DNA from: Rhodopseudomonas sp. B29
Lineage (GTDB): Bacteria > Pseudomonadota > Alphaproteobacteria > Rhizobiales > Xanthobacteraceae
Reading direction: 5' to 3'
DNA: 33,314 bases
Assembly: GCF_000333455.1 (NCBI RefSeq)
Contig: NZ_BADD01000480.1
Span: 1-33,314 of the forward strand
Each line of letters starts with the position of its first letter. Position 1 is the stretch's first letter. This document shows positions 8,021 to 16,281 of the stretch, piece after piece. The notes below the pieces were generated by a model, which was not told the DNA's origin, searched no databases, and worked only from the letters and a program-made list of their open reading frames with translations. A program made the position numbers and the translations under genes.

Positions 8021-8491
8021 TCACCTCAATGCGCCGGCAATGTGCGCCAGTGTGTCCTGATCGCTCGACTCGGCAGCTTCGGAGGCGCTGTCCGGCTCTG
8101 TCGCGCGCCCCAGCAAGCGTTCGGCGCGCCTAATCGCGTCGACCATCTGCGGCATCGGATGAGTCTGCGCGACGATCAGACCCTTGAAGTAGATCAAGCG
8201 TAGATGGACCTGCTTTGCACCGCGCAGGCCATCTGCCCCCGATATCGCATTCATCGCGACAGGGTAAAACTCGACGATCTGGCGTGTGAGGGAGGCCTGC
8301 GCCATGGGCCGTGCGCGGTGATGCAGCATCCAGATCACGGCGATCTCAGTCAAGGTGAGGTCGAGGTGCTCAAGTCCGCTCGACGGGGACTGCCTATGCA
8401 CGGACCAAGGTGAGGTATCGCTACGATTCGAGACAATGACGCCCACGCCTCGGTCGGTTGCCGAACCGATCTGCTTGAGATCCGACTGCAT
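8021..8491 (-). CDS. Hypothetical protein upstream of the acyltransferase
   Basis: 156 residues from ATG 8491 (GAAGGG upstream); a GTG at 8515 is the longer alternative. The middle (LTLTEIAVIWMLHHRARPM and following) is helical and could be a small DNA-binding or protein-interaction fold, but I see no motif that proves it. The C-terminal 35 residues are acidic and polar. No signal peptide. It leads the minus-strand group, with 117 nt before the acyltransferase start. Not recognised. Confidence 0.5.
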   Translation of the reverse strand: MQSDLKQIGSATDRGVGVIVSNRSDTSPWSVHRQSPSSGLEHLDLTLTEIAVIWMLHHRARPMAQASLTRQIVEFYPVAMNAISGADGLRGAKQVHLRLIYFKGLIVAQTHPMPQMVDAIRRAERLLGRATEPDSASEAAESSDQDTLAHIAGALR

Positions 8492-8794
8492 CAAACCGAT
8501 GCCCTTCGAACACACGCTGTACGATCGCCGGGCCGACCTCGTTCACATGAGGGGGCCGGCGGCAGGCGGAAACCGCCAGCAATTGCCAAGACCAGATTTA
8601 ATGATTTAATTCAAGTGCGTCAATAAATTAATTGACATCTGCGCGATCGCGGTGATTCCAGTGCATCGCTGGGATTTTCGGCGCACCCATCCGCTTCACA
8701 TTAATACTTGATATTTAGTTTAATAGGTGACATTTCTGCTTTAATTGATACGCTTTAAATCAGATGCCCAGCCGTTAGCGCGAGGAGATGAGCC
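8492..8794. other. AT-rich divergent intergenic region upstream of the giant gene
   Basis: About 300 nt separating the minus-strand group from the giant plus-strand gene. It holds ATTTAATTCA (8604-8613, also found exactly at 3021-3030) and TAATTGACAT (8630-8639), followed by a long AT-rich run at 8700-8760. No well-spaced -35/-10 pair stands out. Likely carries the promoters for both directions. Confidence 0.45.
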
Positions 8795-11761
8795 ATGACC
8801 GCTGCCGCAAGCTCGAACTCCACCGCCTCAACTACCGATTCCTGGTCCGCCGACTGGCAGCAAGCAGCGCTGCAGTCTCCCTGCGGATCGTGTACCGGAC
8901 GCGCCTGCACGGTCTGCTCGATCCGCGTCGGCGGATCAGCCAACGCCGACGGCACGCCATCCGGATACGCCTCCAAGACTCTCGAATATTACAACGGCGA
9001 AAGCGGCAGTTCGCAAATTGCGCTCCCACTGATTGATCTCGTACCCGCGCAGGGTTCGACACCTCGGCTGCATTCGATCGATCCCTCAGCGGCGCGGATG
9101 GCCCCAACGTCCGCCGTGTCGACCGATCCATCTAGTGTGGATTCCGCATCAAGGGTCGCCGTTCAACCTCTATCCGTTGCCGGCCAAAGCAACGCCATCA
9201 CCGCCAACCCAATCGTTCTTGAAAACATGAAGGCCGGCACTCCGGAGAGCGTTTGGCTGATTGATCAGGCGGACTCGAGCATCGAGGGATTCTCGGCCCA
9301 GTTCACGGTCGACCACGGCCAACGCGTCGACTTCAAGATCAACACGGACGCCACAAACTACCGGGTCGATATCTATCGCCTCGGCTATTACGGCGGCGAC
9401 GGAGCGCGGCTCGTCACCAGCTTCACGCAAAATTTGGCAACGGCACAGGTTCAGCCGGCCCCGTTGTTCGACCCGGCCACGAAGCTCGTAGATGCCGGAA
9501 ACTGGGCGGTGTCAGCCTCTTGGGATATTCCAGCCGACGCCACGTCCGGCATCTACTTCGCCGAGCTCACTCGTCTCGACACCGGCGGCCAGAATATCAT
9601 TCCATTCATCGTCAGGGACGATGAAGACCCGAGCGACATCACTTTCCAGACCTCTGATACGACCTGGCAAGCCTACAATTGGTGGGGTGGCTATAATCTT
9701 TATGGTGGCGTGGATGATCCCGGCCACGCCGGCCGGGCTGACGCGGTGAGTTACAACCGGCCAATCATCACTCGCGACGGAGGCTATTCGGCCGGCCCCC
9801 AAGACTTCATCTTCGGAGCCGAATATCCCGCGATTCGCTGGCTCGAACAGAATGGATATGACGTCAACTACATCTCGGGTATCGACACCGCCCGTGACGG
9901 CGCCCAATTGTTGAACAGCAAGATCTTCCTGTCTGTCGGGCACGACGAATATTGGTCGGCGGATCAGCGCGCGAATGTCGAGGCCGCGCGCGACGCCGGC
10001 GTCAATCTTGCGTTTCTCAGCGGCAACGAAGTCTATTGGGAAGTTCGGTGGGAAAACAGCATCGACGGCTCCGGGACCCCCTACAAGACCCTTGTTTCCT
10101 ATAAGGAGACCTGGGCCAATGCCGATATCGATCCGGGCAACACGACGGGCACGTGGCGTGACCCACAATACGGCGCCGGACAGCCGGAAAATGCGCTGAC
10201 CGGGACGATCTTCACCGTCGACTCCTACCGCCTTGATACCATCCAGATTCCATACGACCTGTCGCAATTCCGATTCTGGAACAACACGGCCGTTGCAGGT
10301 ATACAACCGGGCCAAACCTACTCGCTGACACCTAACCTGCTCGGCTACGAATGGGATTCGGATCTGGATAACGGCTTCCGTCCGGCCGGACTGATTCAAC
10401 TGTCGTCGACAACGGTCGACGTCGACACTCTCCTGCTCGACAACGGAAACACCACCGGCCCCGGGACCTCGACGCACAGCTTGACGCTCTACCGTGATCC
10501 GACCAGCGGTGCCATCGTCTTCGGTGCCGGAACCGTCTACTGGACATGGGGTCTCGATTCTCATCATGACAACGAGACCACTCCAACGGACCCGAATGTC
10601 CAACAGGCGATGGTCAATTTGTTCGCCGATATGGGCGTTCAACCGGAAACGCTGATGGCCAGCCTGGCTATCGCCTCGCAGACATCGGATCACGCCGCAC
10701 CGACATCGGCAATTACTTCACCGCTCGCAAGCGGATCCTACACGGCCGCCCAACCGATCGTGATCACCGGAACGGCTGTCGACAGCGGCGGCGGCAGTGT
10801 TGCCGTCGTCGAAGTGTCGACCGATGGCGGAACCTCCTGGCACCGCGCGACTGGCTACGAGAATTGGAGCTACGAGTGGACCCCGCTCGCCGGCGGCACC
10901 TATAACATCCTATCGCGCGCCGTCGACGACAGCGTGAATATGGAAACGCATGGTGCTGGGACGACCATTACCGTTGCTCCCGCTCCGACAACTACACTCT
11001 TCTCCACCTCCGACGTTCCGGCCATCCTGACGGACAGCGACGTCGGCTTCGTCAATCTCGGCGTTCGCTTCACTTCGTCACAAGCGGGCACCATTGTCGG
11101 TATGAGATATTACAAGGGCCTTGGGGACGGCGGGACGCACACCGGATCGCTGTGGAGCATCAGCGGAACCCTGCTTGCTACCGCGACATTCACACAAGAG
11201 AGCGCCAGCGGCTGGCAAACAGTCACTTTTGACAACCCGGTCTCGATTGCGGCCGGGACCACGTATGTGGCGAGCTACCACAGCAACGGCCATTATGCCG
11301 ATACGCTCGACTACTTTACGACGGCGCACGCAAATGGCCCGCTCACGGCCCCTGCCGGAAACGGATATTACACGTACAGCACCGACAACGCATTTCCCAC
11401 GACGGCTTCCGGCGAAGCCAATTATTGGGTCGATGTTATCTTCAGCCCTGTCACACCGCCAAACTGGCGCCCGTCGGCACCAAAGACAACGGTTCCCCGT
11501 CACACAAGAAACGCTGCGAATTTACTGCGGGCACCTGTGGGCGAACGAAGCGATTCAAAGGGCGACTGTTATCTTCAGCCCTGTCAACACCGCCAACCTG
11601 CCGCCCGTCGGCACCAACGACAACGGCTTCACCGTCACACAAGATACGGCTGCGACATTTACTGCGGCGCAGCTGTTGGCGAACGACAGCGATCCAAACG
11701 GCGACATCTTGACGATCAGCGGGGTCGGGTCCGCCTCGAACGGTACCGTAAGCTTCAATAG
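8795..11761 (+). CDS. Giant mosaic protein, N-terminal part: DMFase-like domain, Ig-like domain, first DUF4082
   Basis: Start is firm: AGGAG lies about 9 nt before ATG 8795. As read, the frame stops at 11761, but residues after about 11450 are out of frame because of the duplication at 11435. No signal peptide is visible. Near residue 30 is CGSCTGRACTVC, a CxxC-x4-CxxC cluster. Residues ~140-620 match the C-terminal domain of the N,N-dimethylformamidase beta-subunit family: YRLGYYGGDGARLV, YNWWGGYNLYGG, SYNRPI, IRWLEQNGYDVNYIS, LSVGHDEYWS. An Ig-like domain follows (~640-730, SAITSPLASGSYTAA), then DUF4082 from about 733 (LFSTSDVPAIL to NYWVDVIFSP). The DMFase-like domain in such mosaics need not be a formamidase. 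Probably a secreted or surface protein; the export route is not evident from the N-terminus. Confidence 0.85.
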   Translation: MTAAASSNSTASTTDSWSADWQQAALQSPCGSCTGRACTVCSIRVGGSANADGTPSGYASKTLEYYNGESGSSQIALPLIDLVPAQGSTPRLHSIDPSAARMAPTSAVSTDPSSVDSASRVAVQPLSVAGQSNAITANPIVLENMKAGTPESVWLIDQADSSIEGFSAQFTVDHGQRVDFKINTDATNYRVDIYRLGYYGGDGARLVTSFTQNLATAQVQPAPLFDPATKLVDAGNWAVSASWDIPADATSGIYFAELTRLDTGGQNIIPFIVRDDEDPSDITFQTSDTTWQAYNWWGGYNLYGGVDDPGHAGRADAVSYNRPIITRDGGYSAGPQDFIFGAEYPAIRWLEQNGYDVNYISGIDTARDGAQLLNSKIFLSVGHDEYWSADQRANVEAARDAGVNLAFLSGNEVYWEVRWENSIDGSGTPYKTLVSYKETWANADIDPGNTTGTWRDPQYGAGQPENALTGTIFTVDSYRLDTIQIPYDLSQFRFWNNTAVAGIQPGQTYSLTPNLLGYEWDSDLDNGFRPAGLIQLSSTTVDVDTLLLDNGNTTGPGTSTHSLTLYRDPTSGAIVFGAGTVYWTWGLDSHHDNETTPTDPNVQQAMVNLFADMGVQPETLMASLAIASQTSDHAAPTSAITSPLASGSYTAAQPIVITGTAVDSGGGSVAVVEVSTDGGTSWHRATGYENWSYEWTPLAGGTYNILSRAVDDSVNMETHGAGTTITVAPAPTTTLFSTSDVPAILTDSDVGFVNLGVRFTSSQAGTIVGMRYYKGLGDGGTHTGSLWSISGTLLATATFTQESASGWQTVTFDNPVSIAAGTTYVASYHSNGHYADTLDYFTTAHANGPLTAPAGNGYYTYSTDNAFPTTASGEANYWVDVIFSPVTPPNWRPSAPKTTVPRHTRNAANLLRAPVGERSDSKGDCYLQPCQHRQPAARRHQRQRLHRHTRYGCDIYCGAAVGERQRSKRRHLDDQRGRVRLERYRKLQ

Positions 11762-14545
11762 CCAGACGAATATCATCACGTTCACGCCGGCGCCCGGTTA
11801 CACTGGTCCCGCCATGTTCGGCTATGCCATCTCCGATGGCCGCGGCGGGACCGGCTCGGCGATCGTCAATATGACGGTCTCCGCTGCCGCCGTCGGCGCC
11901 ACGCTCTTCAGCTCGTCCGATGCCCCCGCAACGCTCAGCGACCCGGATACGTCACAAGTCAATCTCGGGGTCCGGTTCACCTCATCGTCCTCAGGTTTCA
12001 TCACGGGGATCAAGTATTACAAGAGTGCCAACGACACCGGCACACATACGGGCTCGCTGTGGAGTATCAACGGAACACTTCTGGCTACCGTGACCTTCAC
12101 CAACGAGACGTCGAGCGGTTGGCAGACGGCGACTTTCAGCACACCCGTGGCGATCACCGCGCAGACGACCTATGTCGCCAGCTTTCACAGCAATGGTCAT
12201 TACGTATCGACCGGCAGCTACTTCAACACCGACCATGTCAGCGGCGTTCTGACTGCAGCGGCAGGCAACAACGGAGTCTATGCGTACGGTACGGATAATC
12301 TTTTTCCGAGCAACTCTTACAGCGCAACGAATTATTGGGTGGACGTCGTTCTGAGTTCGAGCCCGGGCGGATCGACGAATCATGCTCCGGTGGCGACAAC
12401 GGACAGTGGCTTCACTACCGCGCAGAGCACGGTGCTGACCATTGCGGCCTCCAGCCTGCTTGCCAATGACACCGACGTGGATGGCGACACCCTGACGATC
12501 ACAGGCGCCGGTGTTGGCGTCAACGGCACGGCCGCCTGGATCGCCAATACGAACTCAGTGACGTTCACGCCGACGCCCGGGTATACGGGCCCGGCCTCGT
12601 TCACCTATGCTATATCGGACGGGCACGGCGGCACAGCCAACGGGACCGTCAATTTGACGGTCCTGGCCTCCTCGAACCATCCTCCCGTCGCGACCAACGA
12701 CAGCGGGTTCAGCATCGTTCAAAACACGGTCCTGACGATCAATGCATCCACGCTTCTCGCGAACGACACCGACCTCGACAGTGATCCCCTGTCTATCACC
12801 GGGGTCAGCGGCGGCATTCATGGCGTTGCGAGCTTCGACGCACAGACGAACACCGTAAGCTTTACGCCCACAGCCGGTTACACCGGGCTGGCATCTTTCG
12901 TCTACACCATCTCGGACGGCAACGGCGGCAATGCCAGCGGGACAGTCAGCCTCAACGTCACGGCGCCGCCGAATCATGCCCCGGTTGCAAACGGCGATAG
13001 TGGCTTCACCACCGTCCAAGACACCACGCTCAGCCTGTCGGCCGCCACTTTGCTGGCCAACGACACCGACGCAGACGGCGATACGCTGACGATCACCGGC
13101 ATCGTTGCCGGCAGCGCGTCCCATGGCGTCGCCAGCTATAATGCGCAGACAAATTCGATCCTGTTCGTTCCGGACGCGGGCTACACTGGCGCAGCCAATT
13201 TCAGCTACAGTGTTTCCGATGGACGCGGCGGATCCGCGACCGCGGCCGTCGCCCTAAACGTGATCCCGCCCGCAACCGGCGCGAGCCTGTTCTCCAGTAC
13301 GGATACGCCGGCAGTTCTATCCGACCCGGATTCAGTGCAGGTCAATCTTGGAATGCGGTTCGTGACGTCCGAGTCGGGCACAATCGTCGGCGTCAGATAC
13401 TACAGAGGCGTCGGTGATACGGGGACACATACGGGATCGCTATGGACGAGCAACGGAACGCTGCTCGCGACCACGACTTTTTCAAACGAAACGGCGAGCG
13501 GCTGGCAGACTGCGACGTTCAGCAGCCCGATCTCGGTGACGGCCGGAGCCACTTATGTGGTCAGCTATCACAGCAACGGGCATTATACGTCTACCAGTAA
13601 TTACTTCAGCACCGATCATACGACGGGGCCACTCACCGCACCCGGCTCAGCCAACGGCGTCTACGCCTATGGCAACGGCAACCTCTTCCCGACATCGTCG
13701 TTCGGCGCCACGAATTATTGGGTGGACGTCGTGTTCAACGCTGCGAGCGGCGGTGTCGACCAGCCGCCAATTGCGGTCAATGATGGCGGTTTCACTGCGG
13801 CAAAGAACACCGCTCTCACCATCAACGCTTCGAGCTTGCTCGCGAACGACAGCGATCCAAACAATGACACACTGACTATCACCGGCGTCAGCAATGCGGT
13901 TAATGGTGCAGTCAGCTTCAATGCACAGACAAACACGATTACATTCAATCCGAATACCGACTATGTCGGATCGGCGGCATTCAACTACTCTATCTCCGAT
14001 GGACACGGCGGCACGGCAAGCGCCGGAGTTACATTAAACGTCGCCGACCCGGCGGCAACGCTCAGCCTGTTCAGTGCCGACTCGACGCCTAGCTTGGTGT
14101 CAGTCAACGATCCTCATCCGGTTGAACTTGGCTTCAAGTTTCAGGCCTCGGAGAACGGCCAAATAACCGGCATCAAGTTCTATAAGGGAGCCTCGAATGT
14201 CGGCGTGCACACGGCCGATCTTTGGACGGCTGATGGAACGCTATTGGCCACCGCGACCTTCTCCAACGAGTCTGCAAGCGGTTGGCAGCAGGTGAATTTT
14301 GCCACGCCGGTCTCAATCACCGCCGGCACGACATATGTGGCCTCGTACCACACGTCCGGTAATTACTCGGCAGATCCGGCTCTTTTCGCGAACTCGGTCA
14401 CCAACGGGCCACTGACCGCGCTTTCGTCATCATTGGTCGGAGGCAATGGCGTTTATGCCTACGGCAGCAACTCTTTGTTCCCGTCCGATAGCTATAACTC
14501 GACCAGCTATGGGGTTGACGTATTGTTCAGGCCTCAATTGGCTTC
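10994..14545 (+). repeat. Array of four DUF4082 and five cadherin-like modules
   Basis: DUF4082 modules lie at about 10994-11450, 11899-12358, 13285-13740 and 14065-14545. Each has LGxxFxxxxxGxIxGxxxYK, THTGSLW or VHTADLW, SGWQ, TTYVxSxHxxGxY and NYWVDV or SYGVDV. Cadherin-like modules lie at about 11602-11880, 12382-12663, 12679-12960, 12976-13260 and 13765-14040; each has LLANDxDxxxDxLxITG and YxxSDGxGG. The order is D-C-D-C-C-C-D-C-D. The modules are similar enough at DNA level to recombine or to be misassembled. Confidence 0.85.
11435..11705 (+). repeat. Damaged direct duplication: 133-nt copy followed by 138-nt copy
   Basis: Both copies begin GTTATCTTCAGCCCTGTC (11435 and 11568) and end GGCGAC. 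The second copy (11568-11705) encodes a normal start of a cadherin-like module. The first (11435-11567) is the same text with about six single-base gaps and several substitutions, mostly at C positions of the intact copy. Removing 133 nt shifts the upstream frame exactly into the downstream frame and joins the two long frames. Confidence 0.85.
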
Positions 14546-14549
14546 CTAG
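11568..14549 (+). CDS. Giant mosaic protein, C-terminal part: cadherin-like and DUF4082 modules
   Basis: The continuation of the protein starting at 8795; the frame is open from 11121 but meaningful only from 11568. There is no good start of its own, which supports its being the rest of the upstream protein. It contains five cadherin-like modules and three DUF4082 modules and ends directly after the last DUF4082 (VDVLFRPQLAS, TAG 14547-14549). Joined to the N-terminal part by dropping one 133-nt copy, the product is 1,873 residues. There is no RTX repeat and no cell-wall or autotransporter domain at the end, so secretion by the nearby type I system is possible but unproven. The likely role is adhesion or binding of extracellular polymer, inferred from the module types. 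Confidence 0.8.
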   Translation, partial: VIFSPVNTANLPPVGTNDNGFTVTQDTAATFTAAQLLANDSDPNGDILTISGVGSASNGTVSFNSQTNIITFTPAPGYTGPAMFGYAISDGRGGTGSAIVNMTVSAAAVGATLFSSSDAPATLSDPDTSQVNLGVRFTSSSSGFITGIKYYKSANDTGTHTGSLWSINGTLLATVTFTNETSSGWQTATFSTPVAITAQTTYVASFHSNGHYVSTGSYFNTDHVSGVLTAAAGNNGVYAYGTDNLFPSNSYSATNYWVDVVLSSSPGGSTNHAPVATTDSGFTTAQSTVLTIAASSLLANDTDVDGDTLTITGAGVGVNGTAAWIANTNSVTFTPTPGYTGPASFTYAISDGHGGTANGTVNLTVLASSNHPPVATNDSGFSIVQNTVLTINASTLLANDTDLDSDPLSITGVSGGIHGVASFDAQTNTVSFTPTAGYTGLASFVYTISDGNGGNASGTVSLNVTAPPNHAPVANGDSGFTTVQDTTLSLSAATLLANDTDADGDTLTITGIVAGSASHGVASYNAQTNSILFVPDAGYTGAANFSYSVSDGRGGSATAAVALNVIPPATGASLFSSTDTPAVLSDPDSVQVNLGMRFVTSESGTIVGVRYYRGVGDTGTHTGSLWTSNGTLLATTTFSNETASGWQTATFSSPISVTAGATYVVSYHSNGHYTSTSNYFSTDHTTGPLTAPGSANGVYAYGNGNLFPTSSFGATNYWVDVVFNAASGGVDQPPIAVNDGGFTAAKNTALTINASSLLANDSDPNNDTLTITGVSNAVNGAVSFNAQTNTITFNPNTDYVGSAAFNYSISDGHGGTASAGVTLNVADPAATLSLFSADSTPSLVSVNDPHPVELGFKFQASENGQITGIKFYKGASNVGVHTADLWTADGTLLATATFSNESASGWQQVNFATPVSITAGTTYVASYHTSGNYSADPALFANSVTNGPLTALSSSLVGGNGVYAYGSNSLFPSDSYNSTSYGVDVLFRPQLAS

Positions 14550-14587
14550 GCGGATCACGGCCGTGTCGCGGCCGCCGGCACGGATCA

Positions 14588-15190
14588 CTACGGTTCAAGG
14601 GATCTGCACACGTCGGACGATTGGCCAAGAGCCTCGGCGATTTCGCCGAGCACCTCGTCGTCCTCCAGGTCAATTGCCTGAGACCGTGATCGCATGTCCT
14701 GTCCAGGTGAGATCGACTGGGAATTTCCGTCCGAGTGTATCGGGTTGGCATTGTCAAATTGGGCGGCCAGCCCAATCGACGTTCGGCGGAGGTCGCCGAG
14801 CGTGGCCGCAACTGCCTCGATCCGCTCCATGATGTGACGATCGCCGCTGGTTAGATGGGGGCTGAGCTTGGCGACATCCGCAATCAACGCACCGAGATCG
14901 TCGGCCGGGTCGGATGTGGTTTGGTCGCGAATTGGCATGGCATTCGACCGCGGCGGACGATTGCCCCCGACAGCCAGGGTCCCGGTCTTTTCCAGTTGGG
15001 CCAGGCGCGAGGCGAGGTCGTCGGACACCCGCTCGAGCCGGCTCAGCATTGCGAGAATGCTCAGCGAGTTCGACTGCTGCACGCGTTGCGCATAGTCGGC
15101 AAGAAACGCCTGACCGCGTGCCGTTTCCTTCAGCGCAGCCTCGATGGCAGCGGAATATTCGTGATCTTGAACCGAAAACGCTTTAGCCAT
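14588..15190 (-). CDS. Coiled-coil hypothetical protein
   Basis: 200 residues from ATG 15190 (MAKAFSVQDHEYS), preceded by GGCGG; the longer frame to 15271 runs into the promoter-like AT-rich DNA. The N-terminal half is helical with heptad-like Leu/Ile spacing (LSILAMLSRLERVSDDLASRLAQLE), consistent with a coiled coil. The middle is polar and probably disordered, and the C-terminus has another helix rich in acids (LEDDEVLGEIAEALG). There is no signal peptide or enzyme motif. It is convergent with the giant gene and divergent from the phosphatase. Function unknown. Confidence 0.65.
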   Translation of the reverse strand: MAKAFSVQDHEYSAAIEAALKETARGQAFLADYAQRVQQSNSLSILAMLSRLERVSDDLASRLAQLEKTGTLAVGGNRPPRSNAMPIRDQTTSDPADDLGALIADVAKLSPHLTSGDRHIMERIEAVAATLGDLRRTSIGLAAQFDNANPIHSDGNSQSISPGQDMRSRSQAIDLEDDEVLGEIAEALGQSSDVCRSLEP

Positions 15191-15376
15191 CGAGCCGCCA
15201 GGATTTAATTTCCGTGGGACGAAGGCGATGGTGCCAGAAAATATTAACCGATGCCTTAACCGCACCTCCATTCAATTGGCGATGCAAGAATGCGCGTAAA
15301 TCTGCTATAAATCGAACGGACGGGTCCTATATTTATAGAAATACGATCTTGCGTGCTTCGTCAGGAAAGGCCGACC

Positions 15377-16231
15377 GTGTGGATGGCTCCGCGTGAACCG
15401 ATTTTGCCGAGGACGCCGCGGCTGCCGGATGGCATCCGGCTTTACGCCGTCGGCGACATCCACGGCCGCGCGGACCTCCTGAGAAGTCAGCTTGCGCAAA
15501 TATCCGCCGATGAACGATCGTATCATTGTCGGCGTTCGGCGATTATTTTCCTTGGGGATTATATCGACCGCGGACCCGATGCACGAGGTGCGATCGACTT
15601 GCTCCTCGCCTGCGCGAGGACGCGCGAGGTCATCTTCCTGAAGGGAAATCACGAGACCTTCATTCGACGCTTCCTGGAGATTCCGCAGTCTCTCGACGAA
15701 TGGCGGCACTTCGGCGGGCTCGAGACGCTGGTCTCATACGGCTTGAGGCCGTCGCTAAGCCGCAACCAGCGCGACTACGCGGAATTGTCGCACGGGTTCC
15801 AAAAGGCGTTGCCGCCCCAGCATCTCGCCTTTTTCGACTCGCTTCCGCTCTCCTACACATGCGGTGATTTTCTCTTCGTCCATGCCGGCGTTCGCCCGGG
15901 CGTCGCCCTTCACGAGCAGACCGAGGCCGACTTGCTGTGGATTCGCGACGATTTCCTTGGTCATAGCCAGCCGTTCGAAAAGTTCATCGTTCACGGCCAC
16001 ACACCGGTTGGCGCTCCCGATCTTCGGCTGAATCGCGTGAACGTCGACACCGGGGCATTCGCCACTGGCCGCCTTAGTTGTATCGCGATCGAAGGGACGA
16101 CTATCGTGCCGTTGAGCGACATCCGGCAATGGGCTGCGGGCGCAGCGACCCGGGAGCAAGACGCGGATATCGATCTCGCCCAAGAAAACGGCTCGGCTCG
16201 TCAACGCGTGCAAGGGCGGCGCAGCCTGTAA
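15377..16231 (+). CDS. PPP-type metallophosphoesterase (serine/threonine phosphatase-like)
   Basis: About 284 residues. All metal-site motifs of the family are present in order: GDIHGRADLL, GDYIDRGPDARG, KGNHE, HAGVRPG and HGHTPVG. This is the arrangement of bacterial PrpA/ApaH-like protein phosphatases with two metal ions. GTG 15377 was chosen because AGGAAAGG ends 6 nt upstream; ATG 15383 is also possible, while GTG 15353 lacks a ribosome site. The C-terminal 35 residues are charged and probably flexible. It is divergent from the coiled-coil gene and convergent with the type I secretion genes. Similar phosphatases sit near rhizobial polysaccharide and secretion genes, but whether it counteracts the kinase at 3125 is only speculation. 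Confidence 0.85.
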   Translation: MWMAPREPILPRTPRLPDGIRLYAVGDIHGRADLLRSQLAQISADERSYHCRRSAIIFLGDYIDRGPDARGAIDLLLACARTREVIFLKGNHETFIRRFLEIPQSLDEWRHFGGLETLVSYGLRPSLSRNQRDYAELSHGFQKALPPQHLAFFDSLPLSYTCGDFLFVHAGVRPGVALHEQTEADLLWIRDDFLGHSQPFEKFIVHGHTPVGAPDLRLNRVNVDTGAFATGRLSCIAIEGTTIVPLSDIRQWAAGAATREQDADIDLAQENGSARQRVQGRRSL

Positions 16232-16281
16232 GGCGCGACGGACTCGTCTCGCGACTGCCTCGCGGTCGGGCATGTAATGAT

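Noticed and set aside
9512-10693. Minus-strand frame of 393 codons
   Set aside because: Antisense shadow of the DMFase-like domain in GC-rich DNA; no motif and no ribosome site.
14549-14587. Intrinsic terminator after the giant gene
   Set aside because: There is a GC-rich inverted repeat (CGGCC with GGCCG) but no T-run on either strand.
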